Shown here: piece after piece, positions 10,924 to 20,136 of the stretch
How positions within the stretch are numbered: position 1 is the stretch's first letter
Layout: each line of letters opens with the position of its first letter
DNA from: Streptomyces sp. NBC_00457
Lineage (GTDB): Bacteria; Actinomycetota; Actinomycetes; Streptomycetales; Streptomycetaceae
Assembly: GCF_036014015.1 (NCBI RefSeq)
Contig: NZ_CP107905.1
Coordinates: 5,456,001 to 5,520,000 of the forward strand
Reading direction: 5' to 3'
Length of the DNA: 64,000 nucleotides
The notes under the pieces: model-generated
Seen by the model: the letters and a program-made list of their open reading frames with translations, nothing else
What the model was told of the DNA's origin: nothing
The model's database searches: none
Program-made: the position numbers and the translations under genes

Positions 10924-11925
10924 ATGAGCCAGCAGAGCTCAGGCCTGGCCATCGAGACCGCGGGCCTGGTGAAGACGTTCGGCGAGACCAGGGCCGTGGA
11001 CGGCGTCGACCTCGCCGTCCCCGCCGGCACGGTCTACGGCGTCCTCGGTCCTAACGGCGCCGGCAAAACCACCACTGTGAAGATGCTCGCCACCCTCCTG
11101 CGGCCCGACGGCGGCCAGGCCCATGTCTTCGGGCACGACGTCGTGCACGAGGCCGACGAGGTGCGCGGCCGGGTCAGCCTCACCGGTCAGTACGCGTCCG
11201 TGGACGAGGACCTCACCGGCACCGAGAACCTGGTTCTGCTCGGCCGTCTTCTCGGGCAGCACAAGAAGGCCGCCCGGGACCGGGCCGCGCAGCTTCTGGA
11301 GGCCTTCGGGCTGACGGACGCGGCCGGAAAGCAGGTCAAGAACTACTCGGGCGGCATGCGGCGCCGTATCGACATCGCCGCGTCCATCCTGAACACCCCC
11401 GAGCTGCTCTTCCTCGACGAGCCGACGACCGGGCTCGACCCGCGCAGCCGCAACCAGGTCTGGGACATCATCCGCGCGGTGGTCGCTCAGGGCACGACCG
11501 TGCTGCTGACCACGCAGTATCTGGACGAGGCCGACCAGCTGGCGTCCCGGATCGCCGTGATCGACAAGGGCAAGGTGATCGCGGAGGGCACCAAGGGCGA
11601 GCTGAAGGCGTCCGTCGGCGCCGGGTCCGTCCATCTGCGCCTGCGCGACGCGGCACAGCGCCCGCAGGCCGAGCAGGTGCTGCGGCTGGCCCTGGACGCG
11701 GACGTGCAGCTGGAGCCCGATCCGGTGGCGCTGACCGCGCGCGTGGGCGGCGGCGCGGCCAACGGACAGGGCGCCGCCGAGCAGGCGGCCCGGGCACTCG
11801 CCGAGCTCGCCCGCGGCGGCGTCATCGTCGACAACTTCTCGCTGGGCCAGCCCAGCCTGGACGAGGTCTTCCTCGCCCTCACCGGACACGACACCCACGA
11901 GCCGAAGGACAAGGTGTCAGCATGA
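10924..11925 (+). CDS. ABC exporter ATP-binding protein, daunorubicin-resistance (DrrA) type
   Basis: 333-aa ATPase of a two-gene exporter. It has Walker [10 protein letters not shown] (near residue 42), signature NYSGGMRRR (near 142), Walker [16 protein letters not shown] and the H-loop replaced by [11 protein letters not shown]. That Gln at the H-loop position is characteristic of DrrA-type proteins. The C-terminal DUF4162-like segment (about 240-325) is present. ATG 10924 follows GGAAGGAAACCACC. Its stop overlaps the permease start (ATGA), so expression is coupled. Substrates are probably hydrophobic drugs or lipids; not determinable here. Confidence 0.93.
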   Translation: MSQQSSGLAIETAGLVKTFGETRAVDGVDLAVPAGTVYGVLGPNGAGKTTTVKMLATLLRPDGGQAHVFGHDVVHEADEVRGRVSLTGQYASVDEDLTGTENLVLLGRLLGQHKKAARDRAAQLLEAFGLTDAAGKQVKNYSGGMRRRIDIAASILNTPELLFLDEPTTGLDPRSRNQVWDIIRAVVAQGTTVLLTTQYLDEADQLASRIAVIDKGKVIAEGTKGELKASVGAGSVHLRLRDAAQRPQAEQVLRLALDADVQLEPDPVALTARVGGGAANGQGAAEQAARALAELARGGVIVDNFSLGQPSLDEVFLALTGHDTHEPKDKVSA

Positions 11926-12770
11926 GCACCGCGACCACCCCCGAGACCAAGGAACTCGCCCCCGTCAGCGCCGAATCGCTGGCCGCGCTGCTCGTCGCCG
12001 GCGAACGGCCGCCGAGGCCCAGCGCCCTGTCGGCCTCCCTCACCTTCGGCTGGCGGGCGATCCTCAAGATCAAGCACGTTCCCGAGCAGCTCTTCGACGT
12101 CACCGCGTTCCCGATCATGATGGTGCTGATGTACACGTACCTGTTCGGGGGCGCCCTGGCCGGGTCCCCGAAGGAGTACATCCAGTTCCTGCTGCCCGGC
12201 ATCCTGGTGATGTCGGTCGTGATGATCACGATGTACACGGGCATCTCGGTGAACACGGACATCGAGAAGGGTGTCTTCGACCGCTTCCGCTCACTGCCCA
12301 TCTGGCGGCCGTCGGTGATGGTCGGCTATCTGCTCGGCGACGCCCTGCGCTACACCATCGCCTCCATCGTGATGCTCACCGTCGGCATCATCCTCGGCTA
12401 CCGGCCGGACGGCGGGGTCGGCGGTGTGATCGCCGGGATCGCCCTGCTGGTCGCCTTCTCGTTCGCGTTCTCGTGGATCTGGACGATGTTCGGGCTGATG
12501 CTGCGCTCCGAGAAGTCGGTGATGGGCGTCAGCATGATGGTGATCTTCCCGCTGACCTTCCTGTCCAATGTCTTCGTCGACCCGAGCACCATGCCGGGCT
12601 GGCTCCAGGCCTTCGTCAACAACAGCCCCATCACCCACCTTTCGTCGGCGGTGCGCGGCCTGATGGCGGGCGACTGGCCGACCGGCGAGGTCGCCTGGTC
12701 ACTGGGCTGGGCGGGCCTGTTCCTGCTGGTCTTCGGGCCGATCACGATGCGGCTGTACAACCGCAAGTGA
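11922..12770 (+). CDS. ABC-2 type permease (DrrB-like)
   Basis: 282-aa membrane partner of the preceding ATPase. It has an amphipathic N-terminus, then about six membrane helices, and the ABC-2 signature region around residues 195-230 ([34 protein letters not shown]). The last residues form a cytoplasmic MRLYNRK tail. It starts inside the drrA-like stop codon (4-base overlap). It converges on the K+ channel gene with only 18 bases between stops. Confidence 0.93.
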   Translation: MSTATTPETKELAPVSAESLAALLVAGERPPRPSALSASLTFGWRAILKIKHVPEQLFDVTAFPIMMVLMYTYLFGGALAGSPKEYIQFLLPGILVMSVVMITMYTGISVNTDIEKGVFDRFRSLPIWRPSVMVGYLLGDALRYTIASIVMLTVGIILGYRPDGGVGGVIAGIALLVAFSFAFSWIWTMFGLMLRSEKSVMGVSMMVIFPLTFLSNVFVDPSTMPGWLQAFVNNSPITHLSSAVRGLMAGDWPTGEVAWSLGWAGLFLLVFGPITMRLYNRK

Positions 12771-12788
12771 GCCGTTTCGAGGGGCGAT

Positions 12789-13886
12789 TCAGTCCTGCGG
12801 CAGCGGGCGGACGTCGGGTGCGACATGCGTACCCGGCGTCGCCCGCACGATGGTGATCAGCCGGTCCGTCAGCTCCAGCTTCCCGACGGCCGGATCGTCG
12901 TATCCGAGCACCCGATGCCCGCGTACGACACTCACCACCAGGTCCTCCGTCTGCCGTGGGCTCTTGCCCACCTCGGCCTTTATGACGGGCCGTTCTATGA
13001 TGTCGAGCCCGCTGCCCTGCTGGATGAGGTCCTCCATCACCATGCCGGCGGCGGGGCTGAGCACGGAGAGGCCGAGCAGCCGACCGGCCGCGCTGGCGCT
13101 GGTGATGACCGCGTCGGCGCCGGACTGCTTCAGCAGCGGTGCGTTCTCCTCCTCCCGCACCGCGGCCACGATCTTGGCAGCGCGGTTGAGCTGCCGGGCC
13201 GTCAGCGTGACAAGGACGGCTGTGTCATCGCGCTGCGTCGCGATGATGACCTTCCGCGCCTTGTGCACCTCGGCCCGCTTCAGCACATCGCTGCGCGTCG
13301 CATCGCCCACGATCCCCGCATACCCCTCGGCCGTCGCGGCGTCGATCGCCTTGGAGCTGGGGTCGACCACGACGACCTGCTCCGCCTTGACCCCCGACGC
13401 GCACACGGTCTGGATCGCCGAGCGCCCCTTCGTCCCGAATCCGACGACAACAGTGTGATCACGCAAGGCGGACCTCCAGCGGGTCAGGCGCCATTCGTCC
13501 CGGGTCCGTTCGGTGAGGACCTCGAGGGTGGTGCCGACCAGGATGATCAGGAACATCACGCGCAGTGGCGTGACGACGAAGATATTGGTGAGCCGAGCGG
13601 CATCGCTGACCGGGGTGATGTCGCCGTATCCGGTGGTGGAGAGGGTGACGGTCGCGTAGTACCAGGCGTCGAGGAAGTCGACGGAACCGTCGGAGTTGTC
13701 GTTGTAGCCCCCGCGGTCGGCATAGACGAGCAGCGCGGTCACCACCAGGACCAGCAGGGCCAACGCCAACCGCTTGGCGACCTGCCGGAAGGGGTGCGTC
13801 ACCACCTTCCGCGGAAGTCTCACCCGATGGGTTGTCAGATGTTCACCCGCCTCGCGGGCGATCACATCATGGCCCGGTTGTTTCAC
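12789..13886 (-). CDS. Two-helix potassium channel with RCK (TrkA-N) domain
   Basis: 365-aa K+ channel subunit. TM1 is at about residues 38-55. The pore loop carries the selectivity filter TTGYGD (84-89), TM2 is at about 100-120, and a cytoplasmic RCK Rossmann domain starts at VVVGFGTKGRS (near 147) with an RCK-C-like tail. GTG 13886 was chosen: it overlaps the moeA stop by 4 bases (GTGA) and has GAGG 8-11 bases upstream. The start codon lies inside a perfect parS palindrome. Third gene of a mobA-moeA-channel operon; a functional link to molybdopterin is not obvious. Confidence 0.88.
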   Translation of the reverse strand: MKQPGHDVIAREAGEHLTTHRVRLPRKVVTHPFRQVAKRLALALLVLVVTALLVYADRGGYNDNSDGSVDFLDAWYYATVTLSTTGYGDITPVSDAARLTNIFVVTPLRVMFLIILVGTTLEVLTERTRDEWRLTRWRSALRDHTVVVGFGTKGRSAIQTVCASGVKAEQVVVVDPSSKAIDAATAEGYAGIVGDATRSDVLKRAEVHKARKVIIATQRDDTAVLVTLTARQLNRAAKIVAAVREEENAPLLKQSGADAVITSASAAGRLLGLSVLSPAAGMVMEDLIQQGSGLDIIERPVIKAEVGKSPRQTEDLVVSVVRGHRVLGYDDPAVGKLELTDRLITIVRATPGTHVAPDVRPLPQD

Positions 13887-13894
13887 GTGAAACA
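13879..13894. other. parS centromere site (perfect)
   Basis: TGTTTCACGTGAAACA, a perfect 16-bp palindrome equal to the Streptomyces ParB-binding parS core GTTTCACGTGAAAC. Many parS copies cluster around oriC in this genus. The site covers both the stop of moeA and the GTG start of the channel gene. Confidence 0.9.
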
Positions 13895-15232
13895 CACCTC
13901 GATACCGGCGAACGCCCAGGGCAGATCGAGCAGTTCCACCTCCTGCCCCGGCCGGGCACCGCCCGGTGGTACGACGGCCAGCGCATCGGCCGCCGCGATG
14001 CCCCGCAGCATCGCCGGGCCGTTGTAGTGCAGCGGAACGGCACTGTCGACGCGCAGCGCCACGGGGATGAGCCGGGTGTCGTACGGATGACCGTGCGCCG
14101 CGTCCTGGAGCGGCAACGCCAGCGGTTCGGGGGCCGGGCGGGCGGCGAGGGTGCGCAGCAGCGGTTCGGCGAGCGTGAGCAGGCCGGAGACGGCCGCGAG
14201 GGGGTTGCCGGGCAGGCCGACGAGGTGCTGGTCGTCCTTGACGCGAGCCAGCAGCATGGGGTGGCCGGGGCGCACCTCGACGCCGTTGACTAGCAGCTCC
14301 GCGCCGATACGGCCCAGTGTGGGGTGGACGTGGTCGACGGGGCCGGAGGCGGTGCCGCCGGTGGTGACGATGAGGTCGGCTTTGGAGGAGGTGATGGCCT
14401 TGCGCAGGGCCTTGGCGTCGTCGCCGAGCCGGCGCACCGCGATGACCTCGGCGCCGAGCCCTCGCAGCCAGGGCGGCAGCATCGGGCCGAGCGCGTCCCG
14501 GATCAGCCCGTCGTGCGGCAGCCCTTCGGTGAGCAACTCGTCGCCGAGGATGAGGACTTCGGCGCGGGGGCGGGGGACCGCGGTGACGGTGTCGTATCCG
14601 GCCGCCGCGGCGAGCCCGAGCACGGCCGGGGTCACCAGGGTGCCGACGGGGAGGAGTTGGTCGCCGGTACGGCATTCCTGGCCGCGTGGGCGGATGTCCT
14701 GGCCGTGGCCCACCTCGCGGGTCGCGTGCAGGCGGCCCTGGCTGTCCGTGCGGCCGTGCTCGCTGCGGATGACGGCGGTGGTGTCCAGGGGGATGCGGGC
14801 ACCGGTGGCGATCCGGACGGCCTCGCCGTCGGTGAGCGGTTCGGGCTCGGCGTGCCCGGCCAGCACGCCCTCGTCGCGTACGTCCCAGGGTCCGGGCCCG
14901 GCGACCGCCCAGCCGTCCATCGCGGAGGTGTCGAACGAGGGCAGGTCGGTGAGGGCGGTGAGGGGAGCGGCCAGGGTGAGGCCGAGGGCGGCGTCGAGGG
15001 TGACGGAGACGGGGGCGCGGCGGGCCCCCGAGCGGCCCGCACGCTCGGCGATCCTCCGAGCCTCGGCCCAAGGTGTGGCCTGGTGGCGAGGGTGTGCCGG
15101 GGATGCCGGGGCACTCTGCGGGGCGGGCACGGCGTGGTCCTCCCGACCGCTGTCTTCCTTCACGAGGGCCAGCACCTCCTCGACGTCGAAGTCCTCGGCG
15201 TCGTCGCCGGTCCGGACGGAGCGGGCGGTCAT
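13883..15232 (-). CDS. moeA: Molybdopterin molybdotransferase (MoeA-like)
   Basis: 449 aa. Inserts molybdate into adenylylated molybdopterin. After about 60 non-conserved residues come the MoeA N-terminal domains (PSFDTSAMDGWAVAG, IRIATGARIP-like segment) and the MogA-like domain (VLILGDELL, IVTTGGTASGPVDHVHPTL, GLPGNPLAAVSG). The usual GGTS..D motif reads GGTASGPVDHV, a small deviation. ATG 15232 overlaps the upstream mobA stop (ATGA). The last codons lie in parS. Some actinobacterial paralogues of this fold are of uncertain activity, so a divergent role is possible. Confidence 0.82.
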   Translation of the reverse strand: MTARSVRTGDDAEDFDVEEVLALVKEDSGREDHAVPAPQSAPASPAHPRHQATPWAEARRIAERAGRSGARRAPVSVTLDAALGLTLAAPLTALTDLPSFDTSAMDGWAVAGPGPWDVRDEGVLAGHAEPEPLTDGEAVRIATGARIPLDTTAVIRSEHGRTDSQGRLHATREVGHGQDIRPRGQECRTGDQLLPVGTLVTPAVLGLAAAAGYDTVTAVPRPRAEVLILGDELLTEGLPHDGLIRDALGPMLPPWLRGLGAEVIAVRRLGDDAKALRKAITSSKADLIVTTGGTASGPVDHVHPTLGRIGAELLVNGVEVRPGHPMLLARVKDDQHLVGLPGNPLAAVSGLLTLAEPLLRTLAARPAPEPLALPLQDAAHGHPYDTRLIPVALRVDSAVPLHYNGPAMLRGIAAADALAVVPPGGARPGQEVELLDLPWAFAGIEVCFT

Positions 15233-16236
15233 CCGGCGTCCGGGGTGCGGTCGGGCTTGGCGGCGGTCGGAGTGGGGTCGGGTTCGGCGGCGGTCGGGGT
15301 ACTCCCGGGCTCGACGGCATCCTTCGCGGCGTCTGTCTCGGCCTCTTCGGCCCAGCGCAGGGCCAGTGCGGCGGCCTTGCGGGCGGCCTCCGCGACGGCT
15401 TCGGGGCCTCCTCCGGCCTGCGCCGCCGCGTAGCCGACGAGGAAGGTGGTCAGCGGCGCCGCGGGCCTGGCCACTCCGTGGGCGGCGTCGCGCGCGAGGT
15501 CGAGCAGGACGCCTTTGTCGACGTCGAGGTCGAGGCCCAGCTCGTCCTTGACTGCGGAAATCCATTCATCCAACACGTGCCCATGCTCCCTGATACGTGC
15601 CCTGGCAGTGGCGATGTCGTCCCAGGTGTCGCAGTCGAAGGACGCGACGGGGTCGGGGACGCGGGTGAGGTCGAGCCCGCCGGTCAGCCGGCGCAGGGGC
15701 AGACCGGTGAGGCCGCCGTGCTCCCGGGTGAGCGTGGCCAGCCCACGGCGCAGCGCCCGCGCCTGGTAGGCCGCCACCAGCGGCTGGTCGCGGCCGTCGG
15801 GGTCGGTCAGGACCGCGCCGTCGGCGGAGCCGTCCCACAGCGTCGCCAGCAGCCGCCCGACGGTCCGCTCGCCGAGGAACGGCAGATCGGCGGAGAGTAC
15901 GACGACGTACGGAGCCGTGGTGTGCCGCAGCCCGGCGTCGAGCGCGGCGAGCGGTCCGCCGCCGGGCGGGTCCTCGCGGGCCCATGTCACGGGCCGCGCA
16001 GTGGGGCGGGGATCGGCGACGACAACGGTGTTCCGTGCCCCGGCGCAGGCCGTCAGCACCCGGTCGAGCAGCGCCCGCCCGCCGACCCGCACACCGGGTT
16101 TGTCCACACCGCCGAGCCGGCGTGCGGCGCCGCCGGCGAGGACGACGGCGTCGTACGCGGCGCCGGGATCGCTGGAGGGCTCGTACGCGGTCACTCCCCG
16201 AGTATGCGTGCCGTCATGATCGGAGGGAACGGCCAC
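15229..16236 (-). CDS. mobA: Molybdenum cofactor guanylyltransferase (MobA-like) fused to DUF6457
   Basis: 335 aa. The N-terminal nucleotidyltransferase domain (about residues 25-215) has VVLAGGAARRLGGVDKP, the GTP-binding signature of MobA, and LSADLPFL. It would attach GMP to molybdopterin. The C-terminal part (about 220-300: LDEWISAVKDELGLD and the helices after it) is a small helical DUF6457 domain. The Pro/Thr/Asp-rich end has three degenerate repeats. First gene of the operon with moeA. ATG 16236. Confidence 0.83.
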   Translation of the reverse strand: MAVPSDHDGTHTRGVTAYEPSSDPGAAYDAVVLAGGAARRLGGVDKPGVRVGGRALLDRVLTACAGARNTVVVADPRPTARPVTWAREDPPGGGPLAALDAGLRHTTAPYVVVLSADLPFLGERTVGRLLATLWDGSADGAVLTDPDGRDQPLVAAYQARALRRGLATLTREHGGLTGLPLRRLTGGLDLTRVPDPVASFDCDTWDDIATARARIREHGHVLDEWISAVKDELGLDLDVDKGVLLDLARDAAHGVARPAAPLTTFLVGYAAAQAGGGPEAVAEAARKAAALALRWAEEAETDAAKDAVEPGSTPTAAEPDPTPTAAKPDRTPDAG

Positions 16237-16261
16237 GTGCCTTTCTCACCACGTGCCTTTC

Positions 16262-17824
16262 TCACATGGTGCGCAGCAGCACCGCCGGCTGTTCCACGCA
16301 GTCCGCCACATGGCGCAGGAAGCCGCCGGCCGTGCCGCCGTCGCACACCCGGTGGTCGAAGGTGAGCGAGAGCTGGACGACCTGCCGCACCGCCAGCTCG
16401 CCCTGGTGCACCCAGGGCTTGGGGACGATACGGCCGACGCCGAGCATGGCGGCCTCGGGGTGGTTGATGATCGGCGTGGAGCCGTCGACGCCGAACACCC
16501 CGTAGTTGTTCAACGTGAAGGTCCCGCCCGTGAGTTCCGCGGGCGTCAGCGTCCCCGTCCGGGCCGCCTCGGTCAGCCGGGCGAACTCCGCGGTCAGCGA
16601 CTCGGCGTCCCGCGCGTGTGCGTCCCGTACGACGGGCACGACGAGCCCGCGCTCGGTCTGCGCGGCGAAGCCGAGGTGGACGTGGTCGAGCTGGACGATC
16701 TCCCTGGCCTCGACGTCGACCGTGGAGTTGAGCTCGGGGAACCGGGCGAGGGCGGCCGTGCAGATGCGTGCCAGCAGGGCGAGGAGGGAGATCTTCGTCC
16801 TTCCGGCACCGTTCATCGCTTCGCGCGCCCGCATCAGCTCCGTCGCGTCGGCGTCCACCCAGCAGGTCGCGTCCGGTATCTCCCGCCGACTGCGCGACAG
16901 CTTGTCGGCGACTGCGCCCCGGATGCCCTTGAGGGGGATACGGGTGCCGCCGGGCGTGGAGGTGACCGGGGCCCCGGCGGGCGCGTGCGTCACCCGGGCG
17001 ACGAGGGATTCGGCGGGCGTGGGAACGAGGGGGGTGACCGGGGCGAGCGGGGAGTCGGTGGGGGCGGACGGGGCGGCGGCCGTCGGGGCGGCCGAGGAAG
17101 GTGTGGTGGCGGACGGCATGGAGGCATGCGGCGACGGCCGGGCGGACGACGCGGCGGCCGCCCGCAGCGCGTACTCCACGTCGGCCCGCAGGATCAGCCC
17201 GTCCGGTCCCGAGCCCGTCAACTCCCGCAGATCCAGCCCGTTCTCCCGAGCGAGCCGCCGCACCAGGGGCGAGATCACGGGGACGGGACCGTCGGCCCGG
17301 TGGCCGTTGCCGGAATCGGGCGCGATGTCGGGGGTGGCGTGGGCGATATCGGGGACGTCGGGCATCGGCGAGGCCGGAGCCTCAGCCGCAGCCGTATGAG
17401 CGGACGGATCCGTCGAAGCCGTGCGAGCCGTCGGCCGTACCCTCCGGCGGCGGGCCGGGGCGGCGCCGGTGCCGTAACCCACGAGCACGTTGCCTGAGCC
17501 CTCACCGGAACCCACGTGCGCGTCCTCACGCGAGCCATCGCCCGATCCCGATCCCGTGGCCGGACCGCCGGAGGCCGCCGCCCCCACGGCCACCGTCAAC
17601 AGCGGCGCCCCGACGGGAAGTTCCGTGCCCTCCTCGCCGAACCGGGCCGTGACGACGCCGCCGTACGGACAGGGCACCTCGACCATCGCCTTGGCCGTCT
17701 CGACCTCGACGACCGGCTGATCGACGGTGACCACGTCGCCGACCTGGACCAGCCAGCGCACGATCTCCGCCTCGGTGAGCCCCTCGCCGAGGTCGGGAAG
17801 CTTGAACTCCAACACCTGTGCCAT
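16262..17824 (-). CDS. bkdC: Branched-chain 2-oxoacid dehydrogenase E2, second copy
   Basis: 520-aa full-length E2. The lipoyl domain is at residues about 4-78 with VETAKAM. An Ala/Pro/Ser linker follows, then the E1/E3-binding domain (about 215-255: VISPLVRRLARENGLDLRELTG) and the acyltransferase domain (about 290-520). Catalytic residues are in the C-terminal LTFDHRVCDGGTAG (His and Asp of the HXXXD-type motif). ATG 17824 shares one base with the E1-beta stop (TGATG). Last gene of the second bkd operon. Confidence 0.94.
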   Translation of the reverse strand: MAQVLEFKLPDLGEGLTEAEIVRWLVQVGDVVTVDQPVVEVETAKAMVEVPCPYGGVVTARFGEEGTELPVGAPLLTVAVGAAASGGPATGSGSGDGSREDAHVGSGEGSGNVLVGYGTGAAPARRRRVRPTARTASTDPSAHTAAAEAPASPMPDVPDIAHATPDIAPDSGNGHRADGPVPVISPLVRRLARENGLDLRELTGSGPDGLILRADVEYALRAAAASSARPSPHASMPSATTPSSAAPTAAAPSAPTDSPLAPVTPLVPTPAESLVARVTHAPAGAPVTSTPGGTRIPLKGIRGAVADKLSRSRREIPDATCWVDADATELMRAREAMNGAGRTKISLLALLARICTAALARFPELNSTVDVEAREIVQLDHVHLGFAAQTERGLVVPVVRDAHARDAESLTAEFARLTEAARTGTLTPAELTGGTFTLNNYGVFGVDGSTPIINHPEAAMLGVGRIVPKPWVHQGELAVRQVVQLSLTFDHRVCDGGTAGGFLRHVADCVEQPAVLLRTM

Positions 17825-18828
17825 CAGCTCTGGGCCTCCCATTGCAGACGCCCCACGGCGTCCAGGATCCGGTCCACGCCAGGCAGGTGGTGACGCTCCA
17901 GCATCGGCGGCGGGTAGGGGATGTCGAACCCGGCCACGCGCAGCACCGGCGCTTCCAGGTAGTGGAAGCAGCGCTCCGTGACACGGGCCGCGATCTCCCC
18001 GCCCGGTCCGCCGAACCCGCCCGACTCGTGCACGACCACCGCGCGCCCGGTCCGCCGCACCGAAGCGGAGACCGTCTCGTCGTCGAACGGCACCAGGGAG
18101 CGCAGGTCGACGACTTCGAGGTCCCAGCCCTCGGCCCGCGCCGCCTCGGCGGCTTCGAGGCAGACAGGTACGGACGGCCCGTACGTGATCAGCGTGGCGC
18201 TCCGGCCCGAGCGCCGCACCACCGCGCGGCCTATCGGTTCAACGGCCGTCGGCTCCTCGGGGTTCCAGGAATCCTTGGACCAGTACAGCCGCTTGGGTTC
18301 GAGGACGACGACCGGGTCGTCGGAGGCGATGGCGGCGCGCAGCAGGCCGTAGGCGTCGGCGACGGTGGCGGGCGTGACGACATGGAGCCCCGGAGTCGCC
18401 ATGTAGTACGCCTCGGAGGAGTCGCTGTGGTGCTCGACGCCGCCGATGCCTCCGCCGTAGGGGACCCGGATGGTGATCGGCAGCGGCATCGTCCCGCGCG
18501 TGCGGTTGCGCATCCGGGACACATGGCTGATCAGCTGCTCGAACGCGGGGTAGGCGAAGGCGTCGAACTGCATCTCCACGACCGGCCTGAGGCCGTACAT
18601 CGCCATGCCGACGGCCGTGCCGAGGATGCCCGCCTCGGCAAGGGGCGTGTCCGTGCAGCGGTCCTCGCCGAACTCCTTGGCGAGGCCGTCGGTGACCCGG
18701 AAGACCCCGCCGAGGGTGCCGACGTCCTCGCCCATGACGTGCACGGCGGGGTCGGCGGCCATGGCGTCGCGCAGTGCGCGCGTGAGGGCCTGCGCCATGG
18801 TGGCGGGTTTGAGGGCGACGGTGGTCAT
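17824..18828 (-). CDS. bkdB: Branched-chain 2-oxoacid dehydrogenase E1 beta, second copy
   Basis: 334 aa, same domain order as the copy at 635-1615. It has VMGEDVGTLGGVFRVTDGL near residue 31, the substrate-channel segment VPYGGGIGGVEHHSDSSEA and the C-terminal transketolase domain. ATG 18828 overlaps the E1-alpha stop by 4 bases and the gene ends in the E2 start, so all three genes are translationally coupled. Known S. coelicolor/S. avermitilis counterparts supply branched starter units for fatty acids and polyketides. Confidence 0.94.
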   Translation of the reverse strand: MTTVALKPATMAQALTRALRDAMAADPAVHVMGEDVGTLGGVFRVTDGLAKEFGEDRCTDTPLAEAGILGTAVGMAMYGLRPVVEMQFDAFAYPAFEQLISHVSRMRNRTRGTMPLPITIRVPYGGGIGGVEHHSDSSEAYYMATPGLHVVTPATVADAYGLLRAAIASDDPVVVLEPKRLYWSKDSWNPEEPTAVEPIGRAVVRRSGRSATLITYGPSVPVCLEAAEAARAEGWDLEVVDLRSLVPFDDETVSASVRRTGRAVVVHESGGFGGPGGEIAARVTERCFHYLEAPVLRVAGFDIPYPPPMLERHHLPGVDRILDAVGRLQWEAQS

Positions 18829-19964
18829 GGGTGCGTCCCTTCCCGTTCGGCCTCCAGCTCCGCCGCCAACTGCTCCCGCTGCTGGCGCAGTTGGGGTGTG
18901 GGCTCGGCGTACACGTGGGCGAACAGGTCCATGGGGTCGAGCGCCGGGTCCTGGTTCATGTGCTCGCGCAGGTCGGCGGCGAGCCGCTCGGCGTCCTCGC
19001 GCGCGTGCCGGATGCCGTCCTCGTCGATCAGGCCCCGCTCGGTCAACTCCCGCTCCAGGAGGGCGATCGGGTCGTGTGCGCGCCAGGTCTCGACCTCGGT
19101 GTCGGCCCGGTAGCGCTTGTCGTCGTCGGCGTTCGTATGGGCCTCGATGCGGTACGTCACCGCCTCGACCAGCGTCGGACCGCCGCCCGCGCGCGCGTGC
19201 CGTACGGCGTCGCTGAGGACCTCGTGCACGGCGGCCGCGTCGTTGCCGTCGACCAGGCGGCCGAGCATGCCGTAGCCGACGGCCTTGTGGGCCAGCGACG
19301 GGGCCGCGGTCTGCTTGGCGAGCGGGACGGAGATCGCGAAGCCGTTGTTCTGGACCAGGAAGACGACCGGGGCCTGCCATACGGCGGCGAAGTTGAGCGC
19401 CTCGTGGAAATCGCCCTCGCTGGTGCCGCCGTCGCCGACCAGCGCGAGCGCGACCACGTCGTCGCCCTTGAGGCGGGCGGCATGCGCGAGGCCCACGGCG
19501 TGCGGGAGCTGGGTGGCGAGCGGGGTGCACAGGGGGGCGACGCGGTGCTCGTGCGGGTCGTAGCCGGTGTGCCAGTCACCGCGCAGAAGCGTCAGAGCCT
19601 GGACGGGGTCCATGCCACGGGCGACGGCGGCCAGCGTGTCGCGGTAGCTCGGGAAGAGCCAGTCGCGCTCCTCGAGGGCGAGTGCGGCGGCCACCTCGCA
19701 GGCCTCCTGGCCGGTGCTGGAGGGGTACACGGCGAGGCGGCCCTGCTTGGTGAGGGCGGTGGCCTGCGCGTTGTACCGACGTCCGCGCACGAGATGGGCG
19801 TAGAGCCGGCGCAGCAGGGCGGGGTCGGCCTTCGCGGCGGCGTCCGTGCCGAGCACGCGGTACGGCTCCGCGTCGGGCAGCAGCGGCGCGGGGTCCATAC
19901 GGGGCTGCCAGGCGGGCGGCGGCGTTGGCCGATATGCGCCCCGCTGCTCCATGACCGTCATCAC
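18825..19964 (-). CDS. bkdA: Branched-chain 2-oxoacid dehydrogenase E1 alpha, second copy
   Basis: 379 aa. The ThDP/Mg motif GDGGTSEGD is followed by NNGFAISVPLAKQT; a phosphorylation-loop-like YRIEAHTNADDDKRYR is also present. It is more divergent from the left copy than the beta subunits are, and lacks the basic N-terminal extension. First gene of the operon; divergent from bkdR. A TetR-type inverted repeat lies 58 bases upstream of the start. Confidence 0.94.
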   Translation of the reverse strand: MMTVMEQRGAYRPTPPPAWQPRMDPAPLLPDAEPYRVLGTDAAAKADPALLRRLYAHLVRGRRYNAQATALTKQGRLAVYPSSTGQEACEVAAALALEERDWLFPSYRDTLAAVARGMDPVQALTLLRGDWHTGYDPHEHRVAPLCTPLATQLPHAVGLAHAARLKGDDVVALALVGDGGTSEGDFHEALNFAAVWQAPVVFLVQNNGFAISVPLAKQTAAPSLAHKAVGYGMLGRLVDGNDAAAVHEVLSDAVRHARAGGGPTLVEAVTYRIEAHTNADDDKRYRADTEVETWRAHDPIALLERELTERGLIDEDGIRHAREDAERLAADLREHMNQDPALDPMDLFAHVYAEPTPQLRQQREQLAAELEAEREGTHP

Positions 19965-20021
19965 GGCACCTCCTCATGGGAGTGGCTTGGAGAGGCGCGT
20001 CGGATGTGATGCGCCTCACCT

Positions 20022-20035
20022 ACCGATTGTTCGGT
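20022..20035. promoter_or_regulatory. Predicted TetR-family operator upstream of the second bkd operon
   Basis: ACCGATTGTTCGGT, arms ACCGA/TCGGT with a 4-base spacer. The same arms recur at 23965-23978 and 28738-28751 in front of paa genes. Probably bound by the TetR protein at 21804-22394. Confidence 0.65.
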
Positions 20036-20064
20036 CGTCGGCACAATTTGGCTACAGGCACCTT

Positions 20065-20096
20065 CAGGCTGTGGACAAACGGTTCTCCACAGCCTG
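20065..20096. promoter_or_regulatory. Long inverted repeat between bkdA and bkdR
   Basis: Perfect 11-bp arms CAGGCTGTGGA/TCCACAGCCTG separated by 10 bases. It lies 41 bases before the chosen bkdR start. The left arm with its flank reads TGTGGACAA (20070-20078), an exact DnaA box on the minus strand. The right arm gives TTCTCCACA (20083-20091), one mismatch from a box. It could be a BkdR operator, a pair of opposed DnaA boxes, or both. Confidence 0.6.
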
Positions 20097-20136
20097 AGAT
20101 GGACGCAGTACGTCCATGGTAGAGAGGCGGGGGGAC

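Noticed and set aside
12789..15320. 843-codon frame that would fuse the K+ channel to an Arg/Pro-rich N-terminus
   Set aside because: The first part is the shadow of moeA. The real channel begins at GTG 13886 with a ribosome site and a 4-base overlap.
16232..16258. Repeated CACGTGCCTTTCTCAC before mobA as parS or a mobile-element end
   Set aside because: Only the CACGTG core is shared with parS. It is a short direct repeat, of which the second copy is incomplete, with no partner elsewhere.
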